The notes: a model not told the origin generated them from the letters alone. Numbered from the stretch's first letter, positions 42,626 to 51,122 are shown. The stretch is 64,000 nucleotides of DNA from Ramlibacter sp. (GCA_013815685.1 JACDFR010000012.1:1-64000), one strand, 5' to 3'. Numbers and translations are program-made.

Positions 42626-43435
42626 TCACCCCGCATGATCGGTCCCGCCGGGGCCAAGGCCGCCGCGAAACTTCGCGACTTGGCGGGAGACCGCGACCAG
42701 ATCACCGGCCGCATCGCGTAGCTCGCCGTCGATTTCAAGGTAGCCCCTCACGACTTCGGTGCACCAGAACCTTCCATGCACGGGGCCGGGCCGAGGCACG
42801 GCTTTCAGATGGACGCTGTACTCGACCGTCGGCACCGATCCCCACTGCGACGGATGCACGGCGTTGAACACGGGCGGCGGAAAGGCGTCGGCGAACAGGA
42901 TCAGGTCCGCCAGCGTCGCGCACGCGCGCCCGGGCAGGCCGATCCAGCCTTCGACTTCCGCGGGCTGGCTGGGACCGGGCTTGACCAGGAAACCCCTGGC
43001 CAACCGCATGTCGAAGCGCCTCAGAAACGAAGCAAGGCTTTCATCCAGGGCAAGCTCGGCCACGGGAACGCAATCGGCATACGGCGTGATGGCCGCGGGC
43101 TGCGGCGCGAAGCGGTGCGTCAGCCCGGTGCTGCGCTCGAAATCTGTGAACGCGGCTGTATAGAAGGCCTTCTTGTCGCCCAGCTGGCTAAGGGTCAAGG
43201 TCGCCCGCGACAGGCTCTTTTTTTCGTCGAGCTTCGCCGCCACGATGTCCGCCGCGCCCGAGGTCGGGTGGCCCAGGAAACTCGCATTCAGCGCGAGCGG
43301 GTCCTTGTGCCCGACGTGCTCGGCCAGGATGACGGTTGCGAGCGATGCGAGGTAACCACCGTTGGGATAGCCCAGGATATCGAACTCCTTCGATATCTCG
43401 ATGGTGCGGGCAATGGAATCAGGGCTTGTGTGCAT
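42626..43435 (-). CDS. TesB-like double-hotdog acyl thioesterase
   Basis: This 269-residue protein fits the acyl-CoA thioesterase family with two hotdog domains. ILGYPNGGYLASLATVILAEH forms the N-terminal helix, FLGHPTSGAADIVAAKLDEKKS follows, and the second half carries FNAVHPSQWGSVPTVEYSVH and RGYLEIDGELRDAAGDLVAVSRQ. It may release or recycle acyl chains, or supply the free fatty acid for the FAAL. ATG at 43435 overlaps the end of the ACP gene by 17 bases, and the PKS follows 27 bases downstream. Confidence 0.78.
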   Translation of the reverse strand: MHTSPDSIARTIEISKEFDILGYPNGGYLASLATVILAEHVGHKDPLALNASFLGHPTSGAADIVAAKLDEKKSLSRATLTLSQLGDKKAFYTAAFTDFERSTGLTHRFAPQPAAITPYADCVPVAELALDESLASFLRRFDMRLARGFLVKPGPSQPAEVEGWIGLPGRACATLADLILFADAFPPPVFNAVHPSQWGSVPTVEYSVHLKAVPRPGPVHGRFWCTEVVRGYLEIDGELRDAAGDLVAVSRQVAKFRGGLGPGGTDHAG

Positions 43436-43691
43436 GGCCAAGCTGTTGGACGCACTCGGTGAAGCCACCGACAGTACGGCAGTCGTAGATGAGCGTCGGG
43501 TCGATTTCCACCTTGAACGCCTCGCCGAGCGAATGGACAAGTTCCATCGCCATGACGGAATCCACCCCAAGAGAGTGAAAACTGTCGTCGCTGTGCAGGG
43601 TCTGAGGGGCGCGTCCCGAAGCGCTTGCAATAAACCCCTCGATCCAGGCCAGCAGCTCGGCGCACGAAGGCGGCTCCAGATGGGCGTTCAC
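43419..43691 (-). CDS. Loading acyl carrier protein paired with the FAAL
   Basis: This is a 90-residue carrier with the phosphopantetheine serine Ser45 in HSLGVDSVMAMELVHSLG. GTG at 43691 overlaps the FAAL stop codon (GTGA), so ligase and carrier are translationally coupled. It is the obvious acceptor for the fatty acyl-AMP and donor to KS1 of the PKS. In mycosubtilin-type systems this carrier is fused to the ligase; here the two are separate. Confidence 0.9.
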   Translation of the reverse strand: MNAHLEPPSCAELLAWIEGFIASASGRAPQTLHSDDSFHSLGVDSVMAMELVHSLGEAFKVEIDPTLIYDCRTVGGFTECVQQLGHAHKP

Positions 43692-45457
43692 AGTGCTTCC
43701 TCGGTGGATTCTGCAGGAAGCGCAACCGAAATCACGTCCAGCGCGCCGGCTTCGAAAAGCTTCTTGCAGCTCACGCGGCAGATCTTTCCACTGGTGGTCC
43801 GCGGGATGGAATTGAGGCGAACGAGCACCACTTCGCCCGCGGGGATCCCGTACTGTGCATAGACGGCCGACTTGATCGCATCGACCACTTCGCGGGCCGA
43901 AAGGTTCGACAGGCTGCGGGCCCAGTCGCGGTTCACCTCCTGCACGATGATCAGCGACTCGCCGGTGGCCTCGATGCTGCTGAACGCCACCGAACGGCCC
44001 AGGGACAGGCCGGGGTGGCAACCCGCCACGGCGGCTTCGATGTCTTGCGGGTAGTGGTTGGTCCCGTTGAAGATCATCAGTTCCTTGATTCGGCCGGTGA
44101 CGAAAAGCTCATCGCCAAGCATGAATCCCAGGTCGCCGCTTCGAAGGAAAAGGCGAGAGTCGCCTCCGGCTATGCGTGCGCCGAATGTCGCGCTGGTGGC
44201 TTCGGCATTGCCCCAGTAACCACGGGCGATGTGCCTGCCGTGCAGCCATATTTCTCCGACTTTTCCTCGCGCCATCGGTGCGAACGAGTCAGGGTCGACG
44301 ATACGGATCGTTTGGCCTTCGAGGGCCTGGCCGCAGCTGACGACGGTTCGTCCGGCTCCCGGCGTGCCGGGCGGCGCGGCCTCGGAAACACGGGGCGTCC
44401 CGCTTGCGGGAAGGTCGGCGAACACGGGCGGCCGGCCGATGCCTCCCGCTGAAACCATCAGCGTGGCCTCGGCCATGCCATAGCCCGCACTGAAGGCCCG
44501 AGGGTCGAATCCGTGACCCTCGTAGCTGCCGAGAAAGTTGGTGACGACCGAAGCGGCGATAGGCTCGGAACCGCAGAAGACCACCCGCAGGGAGCGCAGA
44601 TCCAGTCCGGTTGACGCCGCCAGTACGCGGTCCGTGCAAAGAGCACGAAATGCAAAGTTGGGGCCGCCGGTGATCGTCGCCCGGTATTTGGACGCAGCCG
44701 ACATCCAACGTGCCGGCTTCTGGATGAATGCCAGCGGCGGCATCAGCACGCACGTGGCGCCGAGAAACAGCGAGTGCACAACCGCCGCCACCAGTCCCAT
44801 GTCATGAAACATCGGCAACCAGGACAGCAAGACGTCCGTCTCGCTCGATCCCCATCGAAGCCGGATCATCTCTTCGTTCGCCATCAAATTGGCGTGCGAG
44901 ACCATTACGCCTTTGGGCGAACCGGTTGAGCCAGACGTGTACTGCAGGTAGGCGAGGGACTCGGGCGGCATGGCCGCCACTCGAGCCTCGGCGCCGTCCG
45001 GCTGCCCGGGCGACGAGCACGCCGCGCGGGCGAGCAGGTCCTGGGACTCCATGTGGCGCATCGCCCCAAGTGTTTCGCTGTCAGGAAAGAATGCCCGGAG
45101 CTTGAGAAGCATGCCATCGCTACAGACGATGCTGCAAGCGCCGCAGTCGGCTGCGATCGCCAGCACTTTCCGCGAGGCCTCCCTGTTCTGCGGAGGCTTG
45201 ACGGGCACCGGCACCAGGCCGGCGTGGAGGCACGCGAGAAACACCACCACGAAGTCGATGCCATCCGGAAGTGCGAGCAACACCCGCTCGCTCGCCCTGA
45301 TGGATTGCGCCAGCACTTCGGCGTGCGCCCTTACCGAGTCGCTCAATGCCCGATACGAAATCGTCTCCGATTCGGTTTCGCCATCCTTGAGATAAACGTA
45401 TGCTGTTTTCTCGGGCCGCGACTGGCAATGCCGACTTAGCAGTGTAACGATGTTCAC
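43688..45457 (-). CDS. Fatty acyl-AMP ligase (FAAL), starter loading
   Basis: This 589-residue adenylate-forming enzyme activates a fatty acid and passes it directly to an ACP. The P-loop is LQYTSGSTGSPKGV (171-184). PVPVKPPQNREASRK, the typical SWLPMFHDMGLVAAVVHSLFLG, FSAGYGMAEATLMVS and RSGDLGFMLGDELFVTGRIKELM all match FAALs rather than acyl-CoA ligases. It is the first gene of the whole biosynthetic block and follows a promoter with a perfect TTGACA. The start is GTG at 45457 without a strong ribosome-binding site. Confidence 0.92.
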   Translation of the reverse strand: MNIVTLLSRHCQSRPEKTAYVYLKDGETESETISYRALSDSVRAHAEVLAQSIRASERVLLALPDGIDFVVVFLACLHAGLVPVPVKPPQNREASRKVLAIAADCGACSIVCSDGMLLKLRAFFPDSETLGAMRHMESQDLLARAACSSPGQPDGAEARVAAMPPESLAYLQYTSGSTGSPKGVMVSHANLMANEEMIRLRWGSSETDVLLSWLPMFHDMGLVAAVVHSLFLGATCVLMPPLAFIQKPARWMSAASKYRATITGGPNFAFRALCTDRVLAASTGLDLRSLRVVFCGSEPIAASVVTNFLGSYEGHGFDPRAFSAGYGMAEATLMVSAGGIGRPPVFADLPASGTPRVSEAAPPGTPGAGRTVVSCGQALEGQTIRIVDPDSFAPMARGKVGEIWLHGRHIARGYWGNAEATSATFGARIAGGDSRLFLRSGDLGFMLGDELFVTGRIKELMIFNGTNHYPQDIEAAVAGCHPGLSLGRSVAFSSIEATGESLIIVQEVNRDWARSLSNLSAREVVDAIKSAVYAQYGIPAGEVVLVRLNSIPRTTSGKICRVSCKKLFEAGALDVISVALPAESTEEAL

Positions 45458-45502
45458 GTAATTGATAGGTCAAACGTAGGGCGAAGGACTACGCTGGACG
45501 AT

Positions 45503-45531
45503 ACTTTGAGGGTTAACTATTCAAGTGTCAA
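45503..45531 (-). promoter_or_regulatory. Promoter of the polyketide operon
   Basis: On the minus strand a perfect -35 TTGACA (45526-45531) is followed after 17 bases by CAAAGT (45503-45508), a poor -10. Transcription would start about 40 bases before the FAAL start. The poor -10 together with the tandem repeat over the -35 suggests an activated or repressed promoter. Confidence 0.5.
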
Positions 45532-45535
45532 CTAT
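45506..45535. promoter_or_regulatory. Tandem 15-bp direct repeat over the -35 region of the polyketide promoter
   Basis: TTGAGGGTTAACTAT (45506-45520) and TCAAGTGTCAACTAT (45521-45535) match at 11 of 15 positions, directly adjacent. On the minus strand each reads ATAGTT(A/G)AC. One unit contains the -35. It looks like paired half-sites for a regulator; no known consensus is recognised. Confidence 0.4.
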
Positions 45536-45596
45536 CACAGGGAAAACACCGATACAGCGAGTCTCTCGCCATCGCGAATAGCGGGCCCGGCAAGAA

Positions 45597-47000
45597 TCAG
45601 AAGTCGCCGTTGCCCGAGGCCAGGCTCTCGAACCGGGTCATCTCTTTCAGGAAGGTCAGCTTCACGGTGCCTGTTGGCCCGTTGCGCTGCTTGCTGATGA
45701 TGACTTCGGTGACACCGGGTTCCTTGGACTCCTTGTTGTAATAGTCGTCGCGGTAGATGAACATGATCACGTCGGCGTCCTGCTCGATCGCGCCCGACTC
45801 GCGCAAGTCGCTCATCATCGGCCGCTTGTCCGTGCGTGACTCGACCCCTCGGCTTAGCTGCGACAGCGCCAGCACGGGGCACTGAAGTTCCTTCGCGAGC
45901 ATCTTCAGGCCCCGCGATATTTCGCCTACCGCCGTAGCGCGGTTTTCGTCGTTCATGCTGCTCGACACGCTCATGAGCTGCAGATAGTCCACCACGATCA
46001 GGCCCAGTTTGCCGCACTGCCGCGCCAGGCGCCGCGCATTGGCGCGCAGTTCGCTGGTCGTGAGGCCCGGAGTCTCGTCGATGTGCAGCGAGATGTTGCG
46101 CAGCTTCTCGATGGCTTCGGTCAGGCGCGGCCATTCAGCGTCAGTCAGCTTGCCGGTGCGCAGGTGCATCTGGTCGATCCGGCCGATCGATCCGACGATA
46201 CGCACGGCCAGCTGGCTCGCGCCCATTTCCATCGAGAACACGGCCACCGGCAGCCCTTCGTTCAAGGCCACATGCTCCGCGATATTGATCGCCAGCGCGG
46301 TCTTGCCCATCGACGGCCGCGCGGCGAGCACGATCATGTCACCGGCCTGCATCCCCGACGTCATGCGATCGAGGTCATAAAACCCCGTGGGGACACCGGT
46401 GATGTCGTTCGGGTTGTCGGCCATCTCCTGCACGCGGTCCAGCAATTGCACGACCAGGCTGTCCATGGCCTGGAAGCCCTGCTTCATGCGCGAGCCTTCC
46501 TCGCCGATGTTGAAGATTTTCTGCTCGGCCTCGTCCAGGATCTTGTCGACCGGCTTGCCCTGCGTGTTGAACGCCGCGGTGGCGATCTCGTCGCTGGCAC
46601 TCACCAGCTTGCGCAGGATGGAGCGCTCGCGCACGATCTCGGCGTAGCGCCGGATATTGCTGGCGCTGGGTACGTACTGGGCCAGCGAATTGAGGTAGGC
46701 CAGCCCGCCGACCTCTTCCGCCTTTCCCAGTCCCTGCAGCTGCTCGTACACCGTGATGACGTCTGCCGGCTTCGTGGCGTTGACGAGGCCGCCGATCGAC
46801 GCGTAGATCAAGCGGTGCTCGTATCGATAGAAATCACTGTCGGTCAGGAGGTCACCCACGCGATCCCACGCGTTGTTGTCCAGCAGCAAGCCGCCCAGGA
46901 CGCTGGACTCGGCTTCGATGGAGTGCGGAGGTACGCGCAGCTGCGCGATCTGGTGGTCGCGGGAAAAGCCGTCGCCGACAGAGGAGAGAACAGCGGACAT
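45597..47000 (-). CDS. dnaB: Replicative DNA helicase DnaB
   Basis: This 467-residue hexameric helicase unwinds DNA at the replication fork. The N-terminal domain begins RVPPHSIEAESSVLGGLLLDN, the Walker A motif is ARPSMGKTALA near residue 227, and VVDYLQLMS, SQLSRGVESRTDKRP and LRESGAIEQDADVIMFIYR are intact. It is last after the rpsF-priB-rpsR-rplI genes but is separated from them by a strong terminator, and it has DnaA-box-like sites upstream. It marks the right border of the biosynthetic block. Confidence 0.97.
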   Translation of the reverse strand: MSAVLSSVGDGFSRDHQIAQLRVPPHSIEAESSVLGGLLLDNNAWDRVGDLLTDSDFYRYEHRLIYASIGGLVNATKPADVITVYEQLQGLGKAEEVGGLAYLNSLAQYVPSASNIRRYAEIVRERSILRKLVSASDEIATAAFNTQGKPVDKILDEAEQKIFNIGEEGSRMKQGFQAMDSLVVQLLDRVQEMADNPNDITGVPTGFYDLDRMTSGMQAGDMIVLAARPSMGKTALAINIAEHVALNEGLPVAVFSMEMGASQLAVRIVGSIGRIDQMHLRTGKLTDAEWPRLTEAIEKLRNISLHIDETPGLTTSELRANARRLARQCGKLGLIVVDYLQLMSVSSSMNDENRATAVGEISRGLKMLAKELQCPVLALSQLSRGVESRTDKRPMMSDLRESGAIEQDADVIMFIYRDDYYNKESKEPGVTEVIISKQRNGPTGTVKLTFLKEMTRFESLASGNGDF

Positions 47001-47050
47001 GAGTTCCTTGGGGAGAGCCCCGGATGCTACGCGCAGCCCGGCCGCGCGTC

Positions 47051-47114
47051 ACTGGATAAGCCTGTGGATAAGGGGTGGGTTTCCGGTGGGCGAGACCCCG
47101 GAACCTGTGGCTAA
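47051..47114 (-). promoter_or_regulatory. Three DnaA-box-like sites upstream of dnaB
   Basis: On the minus strand TTATCCACA (47063-47071) is a perfect DnaA box. TTATCCAGT (47051-47059) matches 7 of 9 and TTAGCCACA (47106-47114) matches 8 of 9, all in the same orientation. They lie 51-114 bases before the dnaB start, between it and the rplI terminator. Confidence 0.5.
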
Positions 47115-47139
47115 AAAGAAAAGCCGCCCCATGGGCGGC
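47113..47139 (-). terminator. Intrinsic terminator after rplI
   Basis: On the minus strand GCCGCCC and GGGCGGC pair across a three-base loop (47123-47139) and are followed by TTTTCTTTTT. It should end the rpsF-priB-rpsR-rplI message and insulate dnaB. Confidence 0.85.
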
Positions 47140-47186
47140 CGAAGGACGAGGCCGCTTGCGGCCCCGCTCTCATCCATAGCGCAGCG

Positions 47187-47639
47187 TTACGTCGTTTCGC
47201 CCAGCACCGTGACATTGATGTCCACCACGACGTCGGTGTGCAAGGCAACACTGACGCCGCTGTCACCGACGGTCTTGATCGGCCCGTTGGGCATGCGGAC
47301 TTGTGACTTGGCAACTTTGTAGCCCAGCTTGTTCAGCTCTTCGGCAATGTCGGCGTTCGTGACCGAGCCGAACAGGCGGCCGTCCACGCCGGCCTTCTGG
47401 GTCAGCTTGACGGTCGTACCGCCGAGCTTTTCGCCCTGCTTCTGCATTTCGGCCAGTTTGGCAGAGGCGGCTTTTTCCAATTCGACGCGCTTGGCTTCGA
47501 ATTCAGCCTTGTTCGCCTCGGTAGCGCGCCGCGCGCGGCCCTGGGGAATGAGGAAGTTGCGGGCGTAGCCGTCCTTGACCTTGACGATTTCGCCGAGGTT
47601 ACCGAGGTTGACTACCTTGTCGAGCAGAATGACTTGCAT
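47187..47639 (-). CDS. rplI: 50S ribosomal protein L9
   Basis: This 150-residue protein starts [28 protein letters not shown], the N-terminal L9 domain. A long charged central helix ([18 protein letters not shown]) and the C-terminal domain [17 protein letters not shown] follow. It lies 11 bases after rpsR and ends the operon before a terminator. Confidence 0.97.
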   Translation of the reverse strand: MQVILLDKVVNLGNLGEIVKVKDGYARNFLIPQGRARRATEANKAEFEAKRVELEKAASAKLAEMQKQGEKLGGTTVKLTQKAGVDGRLFGSVTNADIAEELNKLGYKVAKSQVRMPNGPIKTVGDSGVSVALHTDVVVDINVTVLGETT

Positions 47640-47650
47640 ATGTTCGCCCC

Positions 47651-47932
47651 TTAGATGCGGTGCTGGTCGCTGTACGGGACCAGGGCCAGGAAGCGCGCGC
47701 GCTTGATGGCGGTGTTGAGCTGGCGCTGATAGATCGCGCGGGTGCCGGTCAGGCGCGCGGGAATGATCTTGCCGTTTTCAGCGATGAAGTCGCGCAGGGT
47801 GTCGACGTCCTTGTAGTCGATTTCCTCGACGCCGGCGACAGTGAAGCGGCAAAATCGCTTGCGCTTGAACAGCAGCGACTGGGTGTTGCGCTTGGGACGC
47901 TTGTCCTTGTTGAATTTCTTGAACGTGGCCAT
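47651..47932 (-). CDS. rpsR: 30S ribosomal protein S18
   Basis: This 93-residue basic protein carries the S18 signature [29 protein letters not shown] with [13 protein letters not shown] at the end. It is flanked by priB and rplI in the standard order. Its partner S6 is encoded two genes upstream. Confidence 0.97.
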   Translation of the reverse strand: MATFKKFNKDKRPKRNTQSLLFKRKRFCRFTVAGVEEIDYKDVDTLRDFIAENGKIIPARLTGTRAIYQRQLNTAIKRARFLALVPYSDQHRI

Positions 47933-47986
47933 GTGGGACCTCTTTCCTTAAGGGTTGAGGACAGAGCTGAAGATCTGTCCCGCAAA

Positions 47987-48277
47987 TTAACTCGTTTGAA
48001 CGAATGACTGGATGTGGAGCACGGGGTGCTTGCCGTTGCGCGGTGTCGCCAGGAATCCGGTGAACTTCCAGCTGCTGCCCAGGGCCTGCCTGCCGAGGGA
48101 CTCGGCCACGCTGCCAAAGGCCACCGCCTTGATCGCCGCCTTGACCTGCCTGACCTGCCCTGCTTCGGTGACCTCGGACTCGTGCTCGAGGCTGAAATCC
48201 AGGGCCGGCAATCCGGCGGGTGTGTATCGCAAGGCACTGGCCTGCGCGATACAGGCGCTCAAGACAAGCTGATTCAC
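47987..48277 (-). CDS. priB: Primosomal replication protein PriB (protein N)
   Basis: This 96-residue OB-fold single-strand DNA-binding protein helps restart stalled forks with PriA and DnaT and is related to SSB. MNQLVLSACIAQASALRYTPAGLPALDFSLEHES and GSSWKFTGFLA are typical of betaproteobacterial PriB. The start is GTG at 48277, 18 bases after the rpsF stop. The location between rpsF and rpsR is diagnostic. Confidence 0.93.
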   Translation of the reverse strand: MNQLVLSACIAQASALRYTPAGLPALDFSLEHESEVTEAGQVRQVKAAIKAVAFGSVAESLGRQALGSSWKFTGFLATPRNGKHPVLHIQSFVQTS

Positions 48278-48295
48278 TGCTTGCCGGCGTCACCG

Positions 48296-48664
48296 TCAGC
48301 TGTTGGCGTACTCCGCCTGCTGGGCCTTGCGGGCCTCTTCGCGCTCGACGGTCTTCATCATGGAAGAGGGGCCGGTGTCGGCCTTCTTCCTGACGACGGT
48401 CAGGTGGCGCAGCACGGCGTCGTTGAAGCGGAATGCGTGCTCCAGTTCGGCCATCACAGGCTGGTCGGCCTCGATGTTCACGCACAGGTAATGGGCCTTG
48501 GCGAGCTTGTTGATCTGGTAGGCCAGCTGGCGGCGGCCCCAGTCTTCAACACGGTGCACTTTACCGCCGCCGGCGGTGATCATGCCCTTGTAGCGCTCCA
48601 GCATGGCCGGAACCTGTTCGCTCTGGTCCGGATGGATCAGCAAGATGATTTCGTAATGACGCAT
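48296..48664 (-). CDS. rpsF: 30S ribosomal protein S6
   Basis: This 122-residue protein begins [22 protein letters not shown] and contains [26 protein letters not shown] and [11 protein letters not shown], the complete S6 pattern. ATG at 48664 follows AGGAG. It is the first gene of the ribosomal operon; its leader carries a stable hairpin and an extended -10 promoter. Confidence 0.97.
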   Translation of the reverse strand: MRHYEIILLIHPDQSEQVPAMLERYKGMITAGGGKVHRVEDWGRRQLAYQINKLAKAHYLCVNIEADQPVMAELEHAFRFNDAVLRHLTVVRKKADTGPSSMMKTVEREEARKAQQAEYANS

Positions 48665-48687
48665 AGGGCTCCTTGAGGATGAATGGC

Positions 48688-48709
48688 AGCCACGGCGAAA
48701 CCCGTGGCT
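48688..48709 (-). promoter_or_regulatory. Hairpin in the rpsF leader, candidate S6:S18 control element
   Basis: AGCCACGG and CCGTGGCT pair perfectly across a six-base loop, 24 bases before the rpsF start. In several bacteria the S6:S18 complex binds an rpsF leader structure to control its own synthesis. The match here is structural only; the conserved bulge was not confirmed. Confidence 0.3.
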
Positions 48710-48760
48710 TCGAGTTAGCCACCCACGGCGTCGGACGTGGTGTGGCAAGGAAAGCCCGTG

Positions 48761-48769
48761 ATTATAGCA
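48761..48769 (-). promoter_or_regulatory. Extended -10 promoter of the rpsF operon
   Basis: On the minus strand the sequence reads TGCTATAAT, a perfect extended -10. No good -35 is present, as is usual for extended -10 promoters. It would give a leader of about 90 bases for rpsF. Confidence 0.6.
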
Positions 48770-48798
48770 AGCAACCCGCCGCTCCCGCGAAGAGCGGC

Positions 48799-49266
48799 TC
48801 AGCGGTCGTTCAGCGCGTTGTCCAGAGCGTGGTACTTCTCGGGGCCCACGGCCTCGCGAATTCGGGGCGCGATCTCCAGCAACTGCTCGTACGTTCCTGC
48901 GCCCTCCACCGCCAGATTGAGGCGGAACCCGCGCAACCCCAGGCTTGCCGTGAGCTGGGATGCTATGGGGTACGCCTCCGCATAGCGCTCCTGCGGGGTG
49001 CGCTGCTTGTGGGCCACAACGGCATCGGCTTGCGCGTGCGCCGCTGCAGCATGAGCGGCGGTTTGTTGCGGTGCTGCGTCCGCCACGAGACCCAGCTCGA
49101 TGAGCTTGTCGATGTCCCCGGGCGTCACGCCCGCGGCAGCTGCAACCAGCTGCGCCATTGTCCGCTTTCCATCGACCAGGATCAGCGCCGAACGTTGCCG
49201 GGGCGTCAGGGGTACCGACCGGTCCTTCATGACTTGCTGGCCAAACTCGGTCTTGACTAGGAGCAT
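48799..49266 (-). CDS. Hypothetical protein, helix-turn-helix-like N-terminus
   Basis: This 155-residue soluble protein has an N-terminal part ([41 protein letters not shown]) that resembles a small helical domain seen in Comamonadaceae conserved proteins. Then comes an Ala/Gln-rich linker (about residues 70-95) and a helical C-terminal part. ATG at 49266 has a GAGGAA ribosome-binding site. I cannot assign a function; a regulatory role is only a guess from the N-terminal half. Confidence 0.72.
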   Translation of the reverse strand: MLLVKTEFGQQVMKDRSVPLTPRQRSALILVDGKRTMAQLVAAAAGVTPGDIDKLIELGLVADAAPQQTAAHAAAAHAQADAVVAHKQRTPQERYAEAYPIASQLTASLGLRGFRLNLAVEGAGTYEQLLEIAPRIREAVGPEKYHALDNALNDR

Positions 49267-49372
49267 GGGGGTTTCCTCATTGTTTCCAAACCGGCGGATT
49301 CGCACGGGGCGTGCAGCTAGCTTATACAGCCAGCCGTCTTCTCGAGAATCGGAATATTCCTTACGGATGAAA

Positions 49373-49398
49373 AAAAGCCCGTGCAAGCACGGGCTTTT
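49373..49398 (-). terminator. Intrinsic terminator after the MHS transporter gene
   Basis: AAAAGCCCGTGC and GCACGGGCTTTT form a perfect 12-bp stem with a two-base loop. On the minus strand the stem runs into a seven-base T-tract. It lies 21 bases beyond the stop of the transporter gene. Confidence 0.88.
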
Positions 49399-49418
49399 GT
49401 GGACAGTCTGGCTCAACC

Positions 49419-51122
49419 TCAGTCGCGAGCGTAGATGTCGACGTCCTTCGTTTCCCTGATGAACAGCATGCCGATGACGAAGGTACCGGCCGCCACTATC
49501 ACGGGATACCACAGGCCGTAGTAGATGTCGCCCGTGGCTGCAACCATCGCGAAGGCGGTGGTCGGCAGCAGCCCCCCGAACCAGCCGTTGCCGATGTGAT
49601 AGGGCAAGCTCATCGACGTATAGCGGATGCGGGTCGGGAACAGCTCCACCAGCATCGCGGCAATCGGCCCGTACACCATCGTCACCAGGATCACCAGGAA
49701 CACCAGTATCAGGAGCACCATGCCCTTGTTCATCTTGGCAGGGTCGGCCGGCGCGTTCAGGTTGGCCGCCTTGACCGAATCGGTCAGGCCCTTGCGGAAT
49801 TCAGCGATCGCCTTCGCGCTGTCGGGCGCGAACGCGTCGCGTTTCTCGTTGAGTGTCGCAGCCGGCGCCGTGAGAACCTTGTCGCCCAGCGTGATGGTAG
49901 CGGGTGCGCCAGGTGCGCCCGCCTTGTTCTCGTAGGGAACATATGCTTGTGTCAAAGCCCGTTTCGCGATGTCGCACGAGGTCCGGAAATCGATGTCACG
50001 GGCGATGGGGCTTCCCTGGAAGGAGCATTCCTTCTGGTCTGCCGTGATGGTGACCCTGGTGGCCTGCTGCGCCTGCAACAAAGCGGGGTTGGCGTACTTC
50101 AGCAGCATCGGGAAGACCGTGAAATACGTCAACGCCGCGATCAGGCACCCCGCCATGATGATGGGCTTGCGGCCGATCTTGTCCGACAGGCTGCCGAACA
50201 CGATGAAGAAGGGCGTGCCGATCAGCAGGGACCCCGCGATCAGCAGATTGGCCGTAGTGAGGTCGACCTTGGCGATCGTCGTCAGGAAGAAAAGCGCGTA
50301 AAACTGACCGGTGTACCAGACCACGGCCTGGCCGGCAGTCAGGCCCAACAAGGCGAGAATCACGATCTTCAGGTTCTTCCACTCCCCGAACGATTCCGTC
50401 AGCGGAGACTTGGACGTCTTACCCTCGGACTTCATCTTCTGGAAAGCCGGGGACTCATTCAGGCTCAGCCGAATCCAGACCGAGATGCCGAGCAGGATGA
50501 TGGACACCAGGAACGGTATGCGCCAGCCCCAGTCGCCGAAGTCTTTTTCACCCAGCGCATTGCGCACCCCCAGAATCACGAGCAGCGAAAGGAACAGGCC
50601 GAGCGTCGCCGTGGTCTGGATCCACGAGGTATAGGCCCCGCGCTTGCCGTGCGGCGCGTGCTCCGCCACATAGGTGGCCGCGCCGCCGTATTCACCGCCC
50701 AATGCCAGCCCTTGCAGCATGCGCAACGCGATCAGGATGACGGGCGCGGCGATGCCGATGGCCGCGTAGTTTGGCAGCAGGCCCACCACGAACGTCGATG
50801 CGCCCATGATCAGGATGGTCACCAGGAATGTGTACTTGCGGCCGATCATGTCGCCGAGGCGGCCGAAAAAGATCGCACCGAACGGCCGCACCAGAAAGCC
50901 CGCGGCAAAGGCCAGCAGCGCAAAAATGTATGCCGAGGTCGGGTCCAGCCCCGAGAAGAACTGCTTGGCGATGACGGGCGCGAGCGAGCCGTAGAGATAG
51001 AAGTCGTACCACTCGAAAACCGTTCCGAGCGAAGACGCGAAAATGACCTTCTTCTCCTCCTTGGTCATCGGAGCGGTCGATATCTGGGGCTTCGCCGCCG
51101 CTGCAGCCGATGCTGTTGCCAT
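49419..51122 (-). CDS. MHS-family MFS transporter (metabolite:H+ symporter)
   Basis: This 567-residue membrane protein has the MHS signatures SLGTVFEWYDFYLYGSLAPVIA, RPFGAIFFGRLGDMIGRKYTF, LGGEYGGAATYVAEHAP and GWRIPFLVSIIL. A roughly 110-residue soluble insert (about 360-470, with two cysteines) sits between helices near the C-terminal part and makes it longer than ProP-type relatives. ATG at 51122 has an AAGGAG ribosome-binding site. Such transporters take up organic acids or compatible solutes; the substrate is unknown. Confidence 0.88.
   Translation of the reverse strand: MATASAAAAAKPQISTAPMTKEEKKVIFASSLGTVFEWYDFYLYGSLAPVIAKQFFSGLDPTSAYIFALLAFAAGFLVRPFGAIFFGRLGDMIGRKYTFLVTILIMGASTFVVGLLPNYAAIGIAAPVILIALRMLQGLALGGEYGGAATYVAEHAPHGKRGAYTSWIQTTATLGLFLSLLVILGVRNALGEKDFGDWGWRIPFLVSIILLGISVWIRLSLNESPAFQKMKSEGKTSKSPLTESFGEWKNLKIVILALLGLTAGQAVVWYTGQFYALFFLTTIAKVDLTTANLLIAGSLLIGTPFFIVFGSLSDKIGRKPIIMAGCLIAALTYFTVFPMLLKYANPALLQAQQATRVTITADQKECSFQGSPIARDIDFRTSCDIAKRALTQAYVPYENKAGAPGAPATITLGDKVLTAPAATLNEKRDAFAPDSAKAIAEFRKGLTDSVKAANLNAPADPAKMNKGMVLLILVFLVILVTMVYGPIAAMLVELFPTRIRYTSMSLPYHIGNGWFGGLLPTTAFAMVAATGDIYYGLWYPVIVAAGTFVIGMLFIRETKDVDIYARD

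Noticed and set aside
45536..45596. Hairpin-like GC-rich sequence after the dnaB stop as a terminator.
   Set aside because: No T-tract and only short imperfect stems, so read-through from dnaB into the PKS operon cannot be excluded or affirmed.
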